Source: Streptomyces sp. Go-475
Lineage (GTDB): Bacteria > Actinomycetota > Actinomycetes > Streptomycetales > Streptomycetaceae
NCBI RefSeq assembly: GCF_003330845.1
Contig: NZ_CP026121.1
Span: forward strand, 7,545,501 to 7,609,500
DNA: 64,000 nt
Direction: 5' to 3'
Positions 27,046 through 35,867 of this stretch are shown here, in pieces. Positions within the stretch are counted from its first letter, which is position 1; every line of letters begins with the position of its first letter. Below the pieces are notes generated by a model that was not told the DNA's origin, did no database searches, and saw only the letters and a program-made list of their open reading frames with translations. Position numbers and translations under genes: made by a program.

Positions 27046-27744
27046 ATGAACCTTGGCGCCCAATCCAGCGATGACCCTGCCGCACAGCCGCTCCGCAGCG
27101 ACGCCGAGCGCAACCGCGCACGGATACTCGCCGCCGCGCGCACGGTCTTCAGGCGTGACGGCCTGCATGCCTCCATGGCTTCCGTGGCCCGCGAGGCGGG
27201 GGTGGGCATCGCCACTCTGTTCCGCCGGTTCCCGACAAAGGAAGACCTGGTAGCCGCGGTCTTCGCCGACCGTATGGACGCCTACGTCGACGCGGTCGGC
27301 GTCGCCCTCGACGACCCCGATCCCTGGCGCGGTCTCGCGGGGTTCATCGAAACCGCCTGCGCGATGCAGGCCGCCGATTACGGCTTCGCCGACGTGCTGA
27401 CCATGTCCTTCCCCACAGCCAAGGCTCTGGAGGAGCGCCGAGACCAGGCGTACGAGGGCGTCGTCCAGCTCATCGGCCGCGCCAAGGCCGCAGGACGCCT
27501 GCGTGAGGACTTCAGCCCCGAGGACCTGGTGCTGGTGCACATGGCCACTGTCGGCGTCGTCAACGCCACCGGCGACGCTGCTCCCGACGCCTGGAAACGC
27601 GTCGTCGCCCTGATGCTCCAGTCCTTCGAGGCCCCCGCCCGCGGCCCCCTGCCGGACCCGCCCGAGCCCCGCGCCCTCTACCAAGCCATGCTCCGTGCCG
27701 GTCGGGCGTGCTCCGCCTCGCCGGAACCCGGGAGGAAGGACTGA
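27046..27744 (+). CDS. TetR-family transcriptional regulator
   Basis: A 232-residue regulator from ATG 27046. An upstream in-frame ATG at 26986 is unlikely because it lies within the repeat-bearing promoter. The DNA-binding domain covers residues 20-70, with recognition segment VAREAGVGIATLFRRFPTKEDL. The C-terminal ligand domain is helical and ends in a Pro-rich tail. It is flanked on both sides by broken medium-chain oxidoreductase genes and is divergent from the SDR/DoxX genes, the likely targets. Ligand unknown, possibly an electrophile or quinone. Confidence 0.85.
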   Translation: MNLGAQSSDDPAAQPLRSDAERNRARILAAARTVFRRDGLHASMASVAREAGVGIATLFRRFPTKEDLVAAVFADRMDAYVDAVGVALDDPDPWRGLAGFIETACAMQAADYGFADVLTMSFPTAKALEERRDQAYEGVVQLIGRAKAAGRLREDFSPEDLVLVHMATVGVVNATGDAAPDAWKRVVALMLQSFEAPARGPLPDPPEPRALYQAMLRAGRACSASPEPGRKD

Positions 27745-27829
27745 AACGTCACGTGCGGCCGGATGCGCATCAGTGGCTCGGTCCGGTGGCCGGCACCGTC
27801 GGTCCGAGGCGCCCAGGCCGACAGCTGAG

Positions 27830-28290
27830 GCATCTGTGGGGCTTCCTGGGCATCCGCATGCGCAGGACCGGTGCCGTCGCCGATTACCTCGTCGCGAGAC
27901 CGGAGCAGATGGCGGCCGCGCCCACCACCATCGATTTCGTCTCGGCGGCAGCGCTGCCGGCCGTCGGCTTCACCGCTGTGCAGGTCCTGCGGGACGGGCT
28001 GCGCTTGCACAGCGGCCAGCGGCTCCTGGTGGTCGATGCCAGCGGTGGAGTCGGCAGCACCGCGTCCAACTCGGCAAGGCCATGGTCGCGAGCGTCACGG
28101 CCGTCGCCAGTGCCCGCAATGCCGACTTCTGCCGTGAGCTCGGAGCCGACCAGGTCCTCGACTACGACTCGATCAAGCCCGGCGCTCTGACAGGGGAGTT
28201 CGACGCGCTCGTGGACTGCCACCGAGGCTCCGCGCCCACCGCGTGGTCGCACCCAGATCTGGCACGGTCAGTCAAGGTGGCTGACATCCG
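27830..28290 (+). pseudogene. Second MDR/zinc-binding dehydrogenase remnant
   Basis: One frame reads GAVADYLVARPEQMAAAPTTIDFVSAAALPAVGFTAVQVL and LLVVDASGGVGSTA (cofactor motif). Then one base is missing near 28064, and the reading continues in the next frame as VQLGKAMVASVTAVASARNADFCRELGADQVLDYDSI and FDALVDCH. The GroES-like N-terminus and the C-terminal substrate region are absent. This is a truncated and frameshifted remnant of the same superfamily as the pseudogene at 26.0-26.9 kb, but not a close copy. Confidence 0.7.
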
Positions 28291-28357
28291 ATGTATTGCG
28301 AAGCTCTCGCTGTCCTCTGCTGCTTTGGACGCAGTCGACAGGCAGGCGGTTCGTTTC

Positions 28358-28684
28358 TCATCGCGCCAGAGTCGTCTGCGAGTTGCCGGTGCTGGGTGGC
28401 GCCCTGGCCTTCACCCCTGGGTGCAGCAGCAGGTGGGTGAGCTGGTCGACGGTGCCGCCGACGCGGGCCACATGGCAGGCGATGGCCGCGGTGATCCGGT
28501 GCCTGTGCTCAGCCGCCCCCTGCCGGTCCGCACGCAAGGCCACCGTCCGGCCGCCGGGGGCGAGCCTGCTGTAACTGCCGGTGGCGTAGCGGCCGGTGAG
28601 GTCGCCGAGCAGAATGAGGTCGGTCGCGGCCGACGGCAGTCGGGCGTATTCCAAAACGCCGCGGAATCGATGGAGTTCCGTTGA
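28358..28684 (-). pseudogene. Unrecognised coding remnant
   Basis: A minus-strand frame with strong G/C in third positions reads VLEYARLPSAATDLILLGDL, GGRTVALRADRQGAAEHRHR, and AIACHVARVGGTVDQLTHLLL before diverging into a low-quality tail and a TGA at 28358. No convincing start codon is present except a TTG near 28655. It looks like the N-terminal piece of a helical DNA-associated or plasmid-type protein whose remainder was lost. I cannot name a family. Confidence 0.35.
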
Positions 28685-28875
28685 GAGAGGGCGTGATGGG
28701 TGCTGTTTGGGTGGGCGCCATCGGCCAGGTCCCGCGCAGCATGGGCCCCACCAGTGCGCCCCTGTGGGTCCTGCCCGGCCTGGTCGAGGCCGACCTCGGC
28801 CACGTCTTCTCCCTGGCCTGAGCAGGGCAGTTCGAGGGACACGCCCCTGCCCGACCGACCGCCGCCGCGTACCGC

Positions 28876-29580
28876 TCACGGCGTACGGAAGCCGCGGAAG
28901 GTCACCCGCTTCCTGCTCTCGAAGCCGAGCCGTTCGTAGAGGGCGATCGCGGCGGTGTTCGTCTCCGCCACATGCAGGAACGGCCGTTCGCCCCGGGACA
29001 GCACGCGTGTGGCGAGCGCGTTCACCAGGCGGGCGGCGTGGCCTTGCCCGCGTGCCTCGGGGGCCGTGCAGACGGCGCTGATCTCGGTCCAGCCCGGCGG
29101 CCGGAGCCGTTCGCCCGCCATGGCCACCAGCCGTCCGCCGGCGCGGACGCCGAGGTAGGTGCCGAGTTCGTGGGTGCGCGGCCAGAACGGCCCGGGCTGG
29201 GTCCGCGCGGTGAGGTCGAGCATCTCGGGCACATCGGCCGCGCCGAGTTCGACCACGCCGGTGTCGGTTTCGGCCCGGGGCAGACCGGGCCGGCCGCCGC
29301 AGGGCCAGACCATCTGCCGGCCCTCCATGACGAACACCGGCTCCCAATCGCGCGGCGGGGTCGCCCGGGAGCTGAACAGGTCGGCGAGACCGCCGCGGCC
29401 GAGCAGTTCGGCGAGGTCGGCCCAGTCCGCCGCATCCGCGGCGGAGGACACCGCCGAGAAGGTCGCGACCTCCGGTACGTATGCGGCGGCGCGGCCGAGC
29501 CGGCGGGCGAGAGCCGCGTGGTGACCGCGCAGTGACTCGCCCACCGGGTCGTCGAGTACGGCGGTGTCCCCGCTCCTCAT
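28876..29580 (-). CDS. GNAT-family N-acetyltransferase
   Basis: A 234-residue protein. The C-terminal half is an FR47-like GNAT domain with the acetyl-CoA motif VCTAPEARGQGHAARLVNAL (R/Q-x-x-G-x-G/A type) and the closing AIALYERLGFESRKRVTFRGF. The N-terminal half is an alpha/beta extension with WEPVFVMEGRQMVWP, common in this subgroup. The acceptor is unknown. It is a single gene with no obvious partners, next to the decayed region. Confidence 0.85.
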   Translation of the reverse strand: MRSGDTAVLDDPVGESLRGHHAALARRLGRAAAYVPEVATFSAVSSAADAADWADLAELLGRGGLADLFSSRATPPRDWEPVFVMEGRQMVWPCGGRPGLPRAETDTGVVELGAADVPEMLDLTARTQPGPFWPRTHELGTYLGVRAGGRLVAMAGERLRPPGWTEISAVCTAPEARGQGHAARLVNALATRVLSRGERPFLHVAETNTAAIALYERLGFESRKRVTFRGFRTP

Positions 29581-29798
29581 CCCTGCTGTGCCTTTCTCGG
29601 ACCGTCCCCCGGATGATTTCGGGGTACACCCTACCCTCGCCCCGGAAACGGCCGGTCGACCCGGTCGACCCTTCAGGCGGTTTCCGAATCAAAAAGTGAA
29701 ATCGAAACGGAATTCCGCACGTTGCCGACCGGTGCTTTTTGCCCTCGCTTTTACCGGCGACACTTCTTCGCCCCGGTGTGTTGATTTACCGTGGATAC

Positions 29799-30233
29799 AT
29801 GGATAAGACAGCAGAGTTCTACGTAGTGAAACGCGGTGACACGCTCGGTAAGATCGCCGCGATGTTCCGTGTGACACTGGACCAGATCCTCGAATGGAAC
29901 CCGCAGATCACGGATCCGGACGTCATCTTCCCCAAGCAGCGGATCCGGGTCGCCCCGCCGCACTCGCACCATGACGACGAGTACGAGCCGTTTCCGGGTA
30001 CCGACTTCTTCCAGTCGTCCGTGAGCAGCCCGGTCATCGAGGCCATGGGCTACCGCCTCATCGAGGAGGACTGCTCGGCGTACGCCGAGGGTCCCGACTC
30101 CCAGTGGAGCGAGGCGGACCGGAAGTCGTACGCGAAATGGCAGCGCAAGCTCGGGTTCTCGGGCCGCGACGCTGACGGCACGCCGGGTCCGAAGTCCTGG
30201 GAGAGGCTGCACGTGCCCGCCGTCTACGAGTGA
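29799..30233 (+). CDS. LysM plus peptidoglycan-binding protein
   Basis: A 144-residue protein. A LysM domain is at residues 4-51 (YVVKRGDTLGKIAAMF to FPKQRIRVAP). A C-terminal helical domain with WSEADRKSYAKWQRKLGF and DGTPGPKSWERL resembles peptidoglycan-binding domains of endolysins. There is no classical signal peptide. ATG 29799 is chosen because LysM begins immediately; an upstream ATG at 29739 adds a non-conserved segment. The next gene starts at its stop (GTGA), so it is coupled to a membrane protein. Confidence 0.8.
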   Translation: MDKTAEFYVVKRGDTLGKIAAMFRVTLDQILEWNPQITDPDVIFPKQRIRVAPPHSHHDDEYEPFPGTDFFQSSVSSPVIEAMGYRLIEEDCSAYAEGPDSQWSEADRKSYAKWQRKLGFSGRDADGTPGPKSWERLHVPAVYE

Positions 30234-31447
30234 TCGGCACCGCTCCCGGACGCCCCGCGCGTACGGCGTGGCGTGCCCGGGCCAAGACCCGGATCGACTA
30301 TCTCGAAGCGCAGTTGGAACACGTGAGCGTCGGGCCCTGCCCGGAAGGCCGCATGACCCTCGTCGAGGGAATGCGGAACCATCTGGAAAGGGCCCGGCAC
30401 GCCGCGGACGAGAATTTCGGCTGGCAGCGCGCGTGGTCGGGGTCGGCCGCCCGCGAGGGCGTCTGGTCGAATGTGCGCAGCGCCGAGGTGCTGCTCCTTC
30501 AACTGGTGTCCGACGAGGAGGTCTCCGGCCGCGCCAGCGAGGTCATGGCGCTGGTCAAGGACCATCTGGACATCGACGACCCACGGCGGGTCCGCTTCGC
30601 CCGGCGGCTGCGTGCCATCACCTCCGGCCAGGCGACGCGCAGTGACCGTGACCTCATGGTCCGGGCCCTCGACGCCGCCTACAACGCGCTGGACGACGAA
30701 CTCGCCCGGGTGCGCAGCCTGCGCAACATCCTGTGGACCGCGACGTTCCTCGTCCTGCTCGGCGTGGCGGGCCTCGCCGTCTACGGCTGGTTCTACCCGC
30801 AGTCGTTGAGCATGTGCTTCGCGCCCAAGGTCAGCCCCGGCGACACGAGCGGGATCGACGTCGTCTGCCCCACGGCGGAGCATCACAACGTGCCGACGGG
30901 CACCCCCGCCAGCGACCTGGCCCAGCCGAGGGACATCCTCACCGTGGAGATCGCCGGACTGGCCGGCGCCGCCCTCACCGTCATCGCCTCCCTGCGCCGC
31001 ATCCGGGGCACCGACTCCCCGTACATGCTGCCGCTGGCGTCGGCGGTGCTGAAGTTCCCCACCGGCGCCCTGTCGGCCTTCCTCGGCCTGCTGCTGATCA
31101 GGGGCGCCTTCGTCCCCGGCCTCAGCGACCTCGACAGCAGGGCGCAGGTCCTCGGCTGGGCCGCGGCCTTCGGCGCCGCACAGCACCTGGTGACCCGGCT
31201 GGTCGACGACCGGGCCCAGATGACGCTGTCGGAGGTGGGCAGGACCACCGAGGCGGTGACCGACGCCGAGCGCGCCGCCGTGAAGGAGAGCGGCGCGGCG
31301 GGCGAGCCCGTGACCCGCGCGGCGCCGACCGCCTTCCCGGACGGCACGGGCGAGGACGAGGAGCCGCACGAGGCAGCCACGGACGGCAGGGACGGCGAGC
31401 CGGGCACCGACGGGCTGCCGCCCCCTCACCGCCGCAGCGACGCGTGA
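30230..31447 (+). CDS. Membrane protein of unknown function, coupled to LysM gene
   Basis: A 405-residue protein. The N-terminal 165 residues are soluble and helical (LEAQLEHVSVGPCPEGRMTL, FARRLRAITSGQATRSDRDL). Transmembrane helices follow near residues 165-187 (ILWTATFLVLLGVAGLAVYG), 240-260, 268-295 and possibly 305-325, then an acidic disordered tail. GTG 30230 overlaps the LysM stop. I do not recognise a named family. With its partner it may form a cell-wall-linked membrane assembly. Its 3' end overlaps the convergent MFS gene by 22 bases. Confidence 0.75.
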   Translation: MIGTAPGRPARTAWRARAKTRIDYLEAQLEHVSVGPCPEGRMTLVEGMRNHLERARHAADENFGWQRAWSGSAAREGVWSNVRSAEVLLLQLVSDEEVSGRASEVMALVKDHLDIDDPRRVRFARRLRAITSGQATRSDRDLMVRALDAAYNALDDELARVRSLRNILWTATFLVLLGVAGLAVYGWFYPQSLSMCFAPKVSPGDTSGIDVVCPTAEHHNVPTGTPASDLAQPRDILTVEIAGLAGAALTVIASLRRIRGTDSPYMLPLASAVLKFPTGALSAFLGLLLIRGAFVPGLSDLDSRAQVLGWAAAFGAAQHLVTRLVDDRAQMTLSEVGRTTEAVTDAERAAVKESGAAGEPVTRAAPTAFPDGTGEDEEPHEAATDGRDGEPGTDGLPPPHRRSDA

Positions 31448-32715
31448 GCCGTCTCCGGCAACCGCAGGTACACCACCGACGACACCAGGCAGATCACCGC
31501 GACGTACCAGGGGAACAGCCCCGCGTGCCCCTGCTCCTTGAACAGCGTGCCGACGTAGGGGGCCGTACCGCCGAAGAGGGCCACCGTCAGGGAGTACGGG
31601 AAGCCGATGCCGGCCGCGCGGACCCGGGGCGGGAAGATCTCCGCGTTCACGGCCGCGCTGATCGAGGTGAAGCCGGTCAGCAGCACCATGCCGGCGCACT
31701 GCACGAGCAGCAGTACGGCGAAGGAGTCGCGCAGGGTGTGCAGCAGCGGCACGGCGAGCAGCGCGAAGCCCAGGCCGAAGAAGAGCAGCAGGGGGCGGCG
31801 GCCGAAGCGGTCCGAGAGCAGCCCGCCGAGCGGCTGCAGCAGGGCGAAGAAGGCCAGTGAGATGGTGCCCGCGAGCAGCGCGTCCGACTTCTCGACGCCC
31901 GCGTTGAGTTCGGCGTACGTCGGCAGGTACGACGTCCACGTGTAGTAGGCGATGGTGCCGCCCGCCGTGATGCCGCCGATGAGGAGCGACTCGCGCGGAT
32001 GCCGGCGCAGCGCCTCGAACAGCCCGGGGCGCGGCGCCCGCTGCTGCTCGGCGCTGCGGGTCTCCTGCGCGCCCTGCCGGATCCAGAAGCCGACCAGGCT
32101 CAGCACGGCCCCGAGCACGAACGGCACCCGCCAGCCCCAGCCGTTCATCTGCCCGTCGCTCAGCGTGTCCACGAGCAGCGTGGCGATGCCCGAGGCGACC
32201 AGCTGCCCCACGGTCGTCGACACGTACTGGAAGCTGGAGAACAGCCCGCGCCGACCGGGCCCCGCCGACTCGACCAGGAAGGTCGTCGAGGCCGCGAACT
32301 CGCCGCCCACGGACAGGCCCTGCAGCAGCCGCGCGAGGACGAGGATCACCGGCGCCAGCACGCCCACCGACGCGTACGTCGGCGTCAGCCCGACCAGCAG
32401 GCTGCTGCCGCCCATCAGCAGGATGGTGACCGTCAGCGCGGCCCGCCGCCCGTGCCGGTCCGCGACCGCGCCCATCAGCAGCCCGCCGACCGGCCGCATG
32501 AAGAAGCCCACCGCGAAGACCGCGAACGTGGACAGCAGCGGCACCAGCGAGTTGTCCGCGCTCTTCGGGAAGACCTGGGCGGCGATGTACGTGGCCAGAA
32601 ACGTGTAGGCGTACCAGTCGTACCACTCCACCGCGTTGCCCACGGAGGCGGCGAGGAGCTGGCGGACGGGCCGTTCGGTGGGCGGGGAAGCCGTCTTCGT
32701 CTCTGTCACGTCCAT
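31426..32715 (-). CDS. MFS transporter, metabolite:H+ symporter (MHS) type
   Basis: A 429-residue protein with 12 predicted helices. The N-terminus GNAVEWYDWYAYTFLATYIA is the typical MHS (ProP/ShiA/KgtP) signature, and the loop motifs ADRHGRRAALT and SDRFGRRPLL are the MFS cytoplasmic loops. ATG 32715 has GGGGAGGG upstream. It would import an organic acid, betaine or osmolyte by proton symport. The specific substrate is not evident from neighbours: it is convergent with the LysM unit and divergent from the phospholipase gene. Confidence 0.88.
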   Translation of the reverse strand: MDVTETKTASPPTERPVRQLLAASVGNAVEWYDWYAYTFLATYIAAQVFPKSADNSLVPLLSTFAVFAVGFFMRPVGGLLMGAVADRHGRRAALTVTILLMGGSSLLVGLTPTYASVGVLAPVILVLARLLQGLSVGGEFAASTTFLVESAGPGRRGLFSSFQYVSTTVGQLVASGIATLLVDTLSDGQMNGWGWRVPFVLGAVLSLVGFWIRQGAQETRSAEQQRAPRPGLFEALRRHPRESLLIGGITAGGTIAYYTWTSYLPTYAELNAGVEKSDALLAGTISLAFFALLQPLGGLLSDRFGRRPLLLFFGLGFALLAVPLLHTLRDSFAVLLLVQCAGMVLLTGFTSISAAVNAEIFPPRVRAAGIGFPYSLTVALFGGTAPYVGTLFKEQGHAGLFPWYVAVICLVSSVVYLRLPETAHASLRR

Positions 32716-32878
32716 GACCCTCCCCTGGCGGCGCCACGGCACACCTCACGTACCGGCGACTTTCACACGAGTGTCACCAGCCCCTTCCTTGACGTTTGGT
32801 GTCCCTGAAACACTCCTTCCGCGCAGATTCCGTCACGTTCCGGCCATCCCGCACCTCAGGATGAGAGGTCTGTCCTTC

Positions 32879-34930
32879 ATGTCCGAAGTCAACCGGCGCC
32901 GCTTTCTCCAACTCGCGGGTGCCACCACGGCGTTCAGCGCGCTGTCCGCCAGCATCCAGCGCGCCGCCGCGCTCCCGGCCAACCACCGCACCGGGTCGAT
33001 CGAGGACGTCGAGCACATCGTCGTCCTCATGCAGGAGAACCGTTCCTTCGACCACTACTTCGGCACCCTGAGAGGCGTCCGCGGCTTCGGCGACCCCCGC
33101 CCGGTCACCCTCGACAACGGCAAACCGGTCTGGCACCAGGAGAAGGACGGCAAGGAGATCCTGCCGTTCCACCCGGACGCCGACGACCTCGGCATGCAGT
33201 TCCTGGAGGGCCTGCCGCATTCCTGGCCCGACGGCCAGCAGGCCTACAACGGCGGCAAGTACGACAAGTGGGTGCCCGCCAAGGGCACCACGACCATGGC
33301 GTACCTGACCCGCGAGGACATCCCCTTCCACTACGCCCTCGCCGACGCCTTCACCGTCTGCGACGCCTACCACTGCTCGTTCATCGGCTCCACCGACCCG
33401 AACCGCTACTACATGTGGTCCGGGTACACGGGCAACGACGGCACCGGCGGCGGCCCCGTCCTGGACAACGCCGAACTCGGCTACGGCTGGACCACCTACC
33501 CCGAGCGCCTGGAGCAGGCCGGCATCTCCTGGAAGATCTACCAGGACATCGGCGACGGCCTCGACGCCAAGGGCTCCTGGGGCTGGATCGAGGACGCCTA
33601 CCGCGGCAACTACGGCGACAACTCGCTGCTCTACTTCGACAAGTACCGCAACGCCCAGCCCGGCGACCCGTGGTACGACAAGGCCCGCACGGGCACGAAC
33701 GCCAAGGCCGGGGACGGCTACTTCGACCTGCTGCGCGCCGACGTCAAGGCCGGCAAGCTGCCCCAGATCTCCTGGATCGCCGCCCCCGAGGCCTTCTCCG
33801 AGCACTCCAACTGGCCCTCGAACTACGGCGCCTGGTACATCGCCCAGGTCCTGGACGCCCTCACCTCCAACCCGGAGGTCTGGTCGAAGACGGCCCTGTT
33901 CATCACGTACGACGAGAACGACGGCTTCTTCGACCACGTGGTGCCGCCGCTGCCGCCGAAGGACGCCTCCCGCGGCCGGTCCACCGTCGACGTCTCCCTC
34001 GACCTCTTCCCGGGCGACGGCAAGAAGACGGCCGGGCCGTACGGCCTCGGCCCCAGGGTGCCGATGCTGGTCGTCTCGCCGTGGAGCAAGGGCGGCTACG
34101 TCTGCTCCGAGACCCTGGACCACACCTCGATCCTGCGGTTCATGGAACGCCGCTTCGGCGTGCGCGAGACGAACATCTCGCCGTGGCGCCGGGCGATCTG
34201 CGGTGACCTGACGGCCGCGTTCGACTTCTCCCGCAAGGACGCCCGCCCGGCCCCGCTGCCCGGCACTGACGCGTACGAGCCGCAGGACCGCGAACGCCAC
34301 CCCGACTACAAGCCGACCCCGCCCGCCGACCCGCGCATGCCCCGGCAGGAACCCGGCCTGCGCCGCTCCCGGCCGCTGAAGTACGCCCCGCTCGTGGACG
34401 CCGCCGTCGACGCGGCGGCCGGGAAGCTCACCCTCACCTTCGCCTCCGGACCGAAGGCGGGCGGCGCCTTCCACGTCACCTCCGGCAACCGCGCCGACGG
34501 CCCCTGGACGTACACCACCGAGGCCGGCAAGACGATCCAGGACACCTGGAACTCGGCGTACTCCCAGGGGTCCTACGACCTGACCGTGCACGGCCCGAAC
34601 GGCTTCGTGCGCGTCTTCAAGGGCTCGAACGGGACGGCCGGCTGCGAGGTCACCGCACGCCACGCCGGGGACGACCTCGAGCTGACCTTCACCAACAAGG
34701 GCTCCGGCACGGTACGGCTGAAGCTCGTCAACGGCTACGGCGGCAGGCCCTCGACCGTCACCGTCCGTCCGGGCGCGAAGGTGTGCCGGACCGTGGAACT
34801 CGCCGCCAGCCGCCGCTGGTACGACCTGACCGTCACCGCCGAGGGCGACGCGTCCTTCCTGCGGCGGTTCGCGGGGCACGTCGAGAACGGCAAGCCGGGT
34901 GTGAGCGACCCGGCGATCATCACCGCGTAG
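32879..34930 (+). CDS. Tat-exported phosphocholine-type phospholipase C
   Basis: A 683-residue secreted enzyme. The Tat signal is NRRRFLQLAGATTAF at residues 5-19. The phosphoesterase domain (PF04185 type) begins EHIVVLMQENRSFDHYFGTL (metal and catalytic segment), continues with FTVCDAYHCS and TYDENDGFFDHV, and is followed by two C-terminal beta domains of the bacterial phospholipase C family (near residues 490-580 and 595-680). It hydrolyses phospholipids such as phosphatidylcholine and is often induced by phosphate limitation; no clear PHO box was identified. An in-frame ATG at 32861 would add 6 residues. Confidence 0.9.
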   Translation: MSEVNRRRFLQLAGATTAFSALSASIQRAAALPANHRTGSIEDVEHIVVLMQENRSFDHYFGTLRGVRGFGDPRPVTLDNGKPVWHQEKDGKEILPFHPDADDLGMQFLEGLPHSWPDGQQAYNGGKYDKWVPAKGTTTMAYLTREDIPFHYALADAFTVCDAYHCSFIGSTDPNRYYMWSGYTGNDGTGGGPVLDNAELGYGWTTYPERLEQAGISWKIYQDIGDGLDAKGSWGWIEDAYRGNYGDNSLLYFDKYRNAQPGDPWYDKARTGTNAKAGDGYFDLLRADVKAGKLPQISWIAAPEAFSEHSNWPSNYGAWYIAQVLDALTSNPEVWSKTALFITYDENDGFFDHVVPPLPPKDASRGRSTVDVSLDLFPGDGKKTAGPYGLGPRVPMLVVSPWSKGGYVCSETLDHTSILRFMERRFGVRETNISPWRRAICGDLTAAFDFSRKDARPAPLPGTDAYEPQDRERHPDYKPTPPADPRMPRQEPGLRRSRPLKYAPLVDAAVDAAAGKLTLTFASGPKAGGAFHVTSGNRADGPWTYTTEAGKTIQDTWNSAYSQGSYDLTVHGPNGFVRVFKGSNGTAGCEVTARHAGDDLELTFTNKGSGTVRLKLVNGYGGRPSTVTVRPGAKVCRTVELAASRRWYDLTVTAEGDASFLRRFAGHVENGKPGVSDPAIITA

Positions 34931-35867
34931 CCGTGGTGAGGTGCCCCGGATCGTGCGGCCGGGGCACCAGCGCCGGTTCGGCCGTCGCCGAGCCGGGCTC
35001 CAGGGCCAGGACGGCGGCCACCGGATGGTCGTCGTCCGCGGCCTCCTCCCGGGGTGCCGCCCTGCTGAGCAGGACCACGCCCCAGGACGCCAGCCCCGCC
35101 CCGGCGAGCGCGAGCAGCACGCCCGCCGGGCCGCCCTGGAGGCGCTCGCCCAGCAGCGACAGGCCGATCACCGCGGCGGCCAGCGGGTTGGCCAGGGTCA
35201 CCATCGCCAGCGGGCCGCCCAGGCCGCCCTGGTACGCCGTCTGCGACAGCAGCAGCCCGCCGGCCGCGAAGGCCGCCACGAGCAGCGCCACCCCGACCAC
35301 CTGGACGCTCAGCAGCGGACCGGTCCGGTCCGTCGCGGCCACCGTCACGGTCTGCGTGAGCGCCGAGGCGACCCCGGAGGCGACCCCGGACGCGGTCGCG
35401 TGCCGCAGCCCGGGGCGGGCGCCCCGCCGGGACAGCATCCCGATGAGGGCCGCGGTGGCGCCCGCGACCGCCACGGCCTCCGGCACGCTCAGCACGTCCT
35501 CGGGGGCCGGACCGGACGCCGTGACCAGGATCGCGGCCAGGCCGAGCAGCGTCAGCGCGGTGCCCTGCCACTCGACCGCGCGCACCCGCCGCCCCGCCAT
35601 CCGCGCCCCCAGGGGCACCGCCGCGACCAGGGTGAGCGCGCCGAGCGGCTGGACCACGGTCAGCGGGCCGTACCGCAGCGCCACCACGTGCAGCAGCGCG
35701 GCCGCCGCGTTCAGCCCGACCGACCACCACCAGGCGCCGCTGCCCAGCAGCCGCAGCGCGCCCGAGCCGGGGGAGCGGGCGGCGAGCCGCTCCTGGGCGA
35801 CCGCGGCCGTCGCGTAGGCGACGGCGGAGACGAGGGACAGGGCGACGGCGACGAGGACGGCGTTCAC
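34920..35867 (-). CDS. EamA/DMT-family membrane transporter
   Basis: A 315-residue protein with about ten predicted transmembrane helices arranged as two EamA halves (LVSAVAYATAAVAQERLA; GLAAILVTASG; PLAMVTLANPLAAAVIGLSLLGERL). The C-terminal 45 residues are a soluble Pro/Glu-rich tail. GTG 35867 overlaps the PAP2 stop (GTGA), so the two are coupled. The 3' end overlaps the convergent phospholipase gene by 11 bases. Substrate unknown. Confidence 0.85.
   Translation of the reverse strand: MNAVLVAVALSLVSAVAYATAAVAQERLAARSPGSGALRLLGSGAWWWSVGLNAAAALLHVVALRYGPLTVVQPLGALTLVAAVPLGARMAGRRVRAVEWQGTALTLLGLAAILVTASGPAPEDVLSVPEAVAVAGATAALIGMLSRRGARPGLRHATASGVASGVASALTQTVTVAATDRTGPLLSVQVVGVALLVAAFAAGGLLLSQTAYQGGLGGPLAMVTLANPLAAAVIGLSLLGERLQGGPAGVLLALAGAGLASWGVVLLSRAAPREEAADDDHPVAAVLALEPGSATAEPALVPRPHDPGHLTTATR

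Noticed and set aside
28695..28821. Possible 41-aa gene starting ATGATGGGTGCTG
   Set aside because: No recognisable product or ribosome-binding site; sits in decayed sequence.
30224..32749. 841-codon minus-strand open frame
   Set aside because: Shadow frame of the membrane protein and MFS genes; the composition is Arg/Gly/Ala-rich without domains.
32774..34879. 701-codon minus-strand open frame opposite phospholipase C
   Set aside because: Val/Gly-rich antisense artefact of high GC; the plus-strand enzyme has all family motifs.
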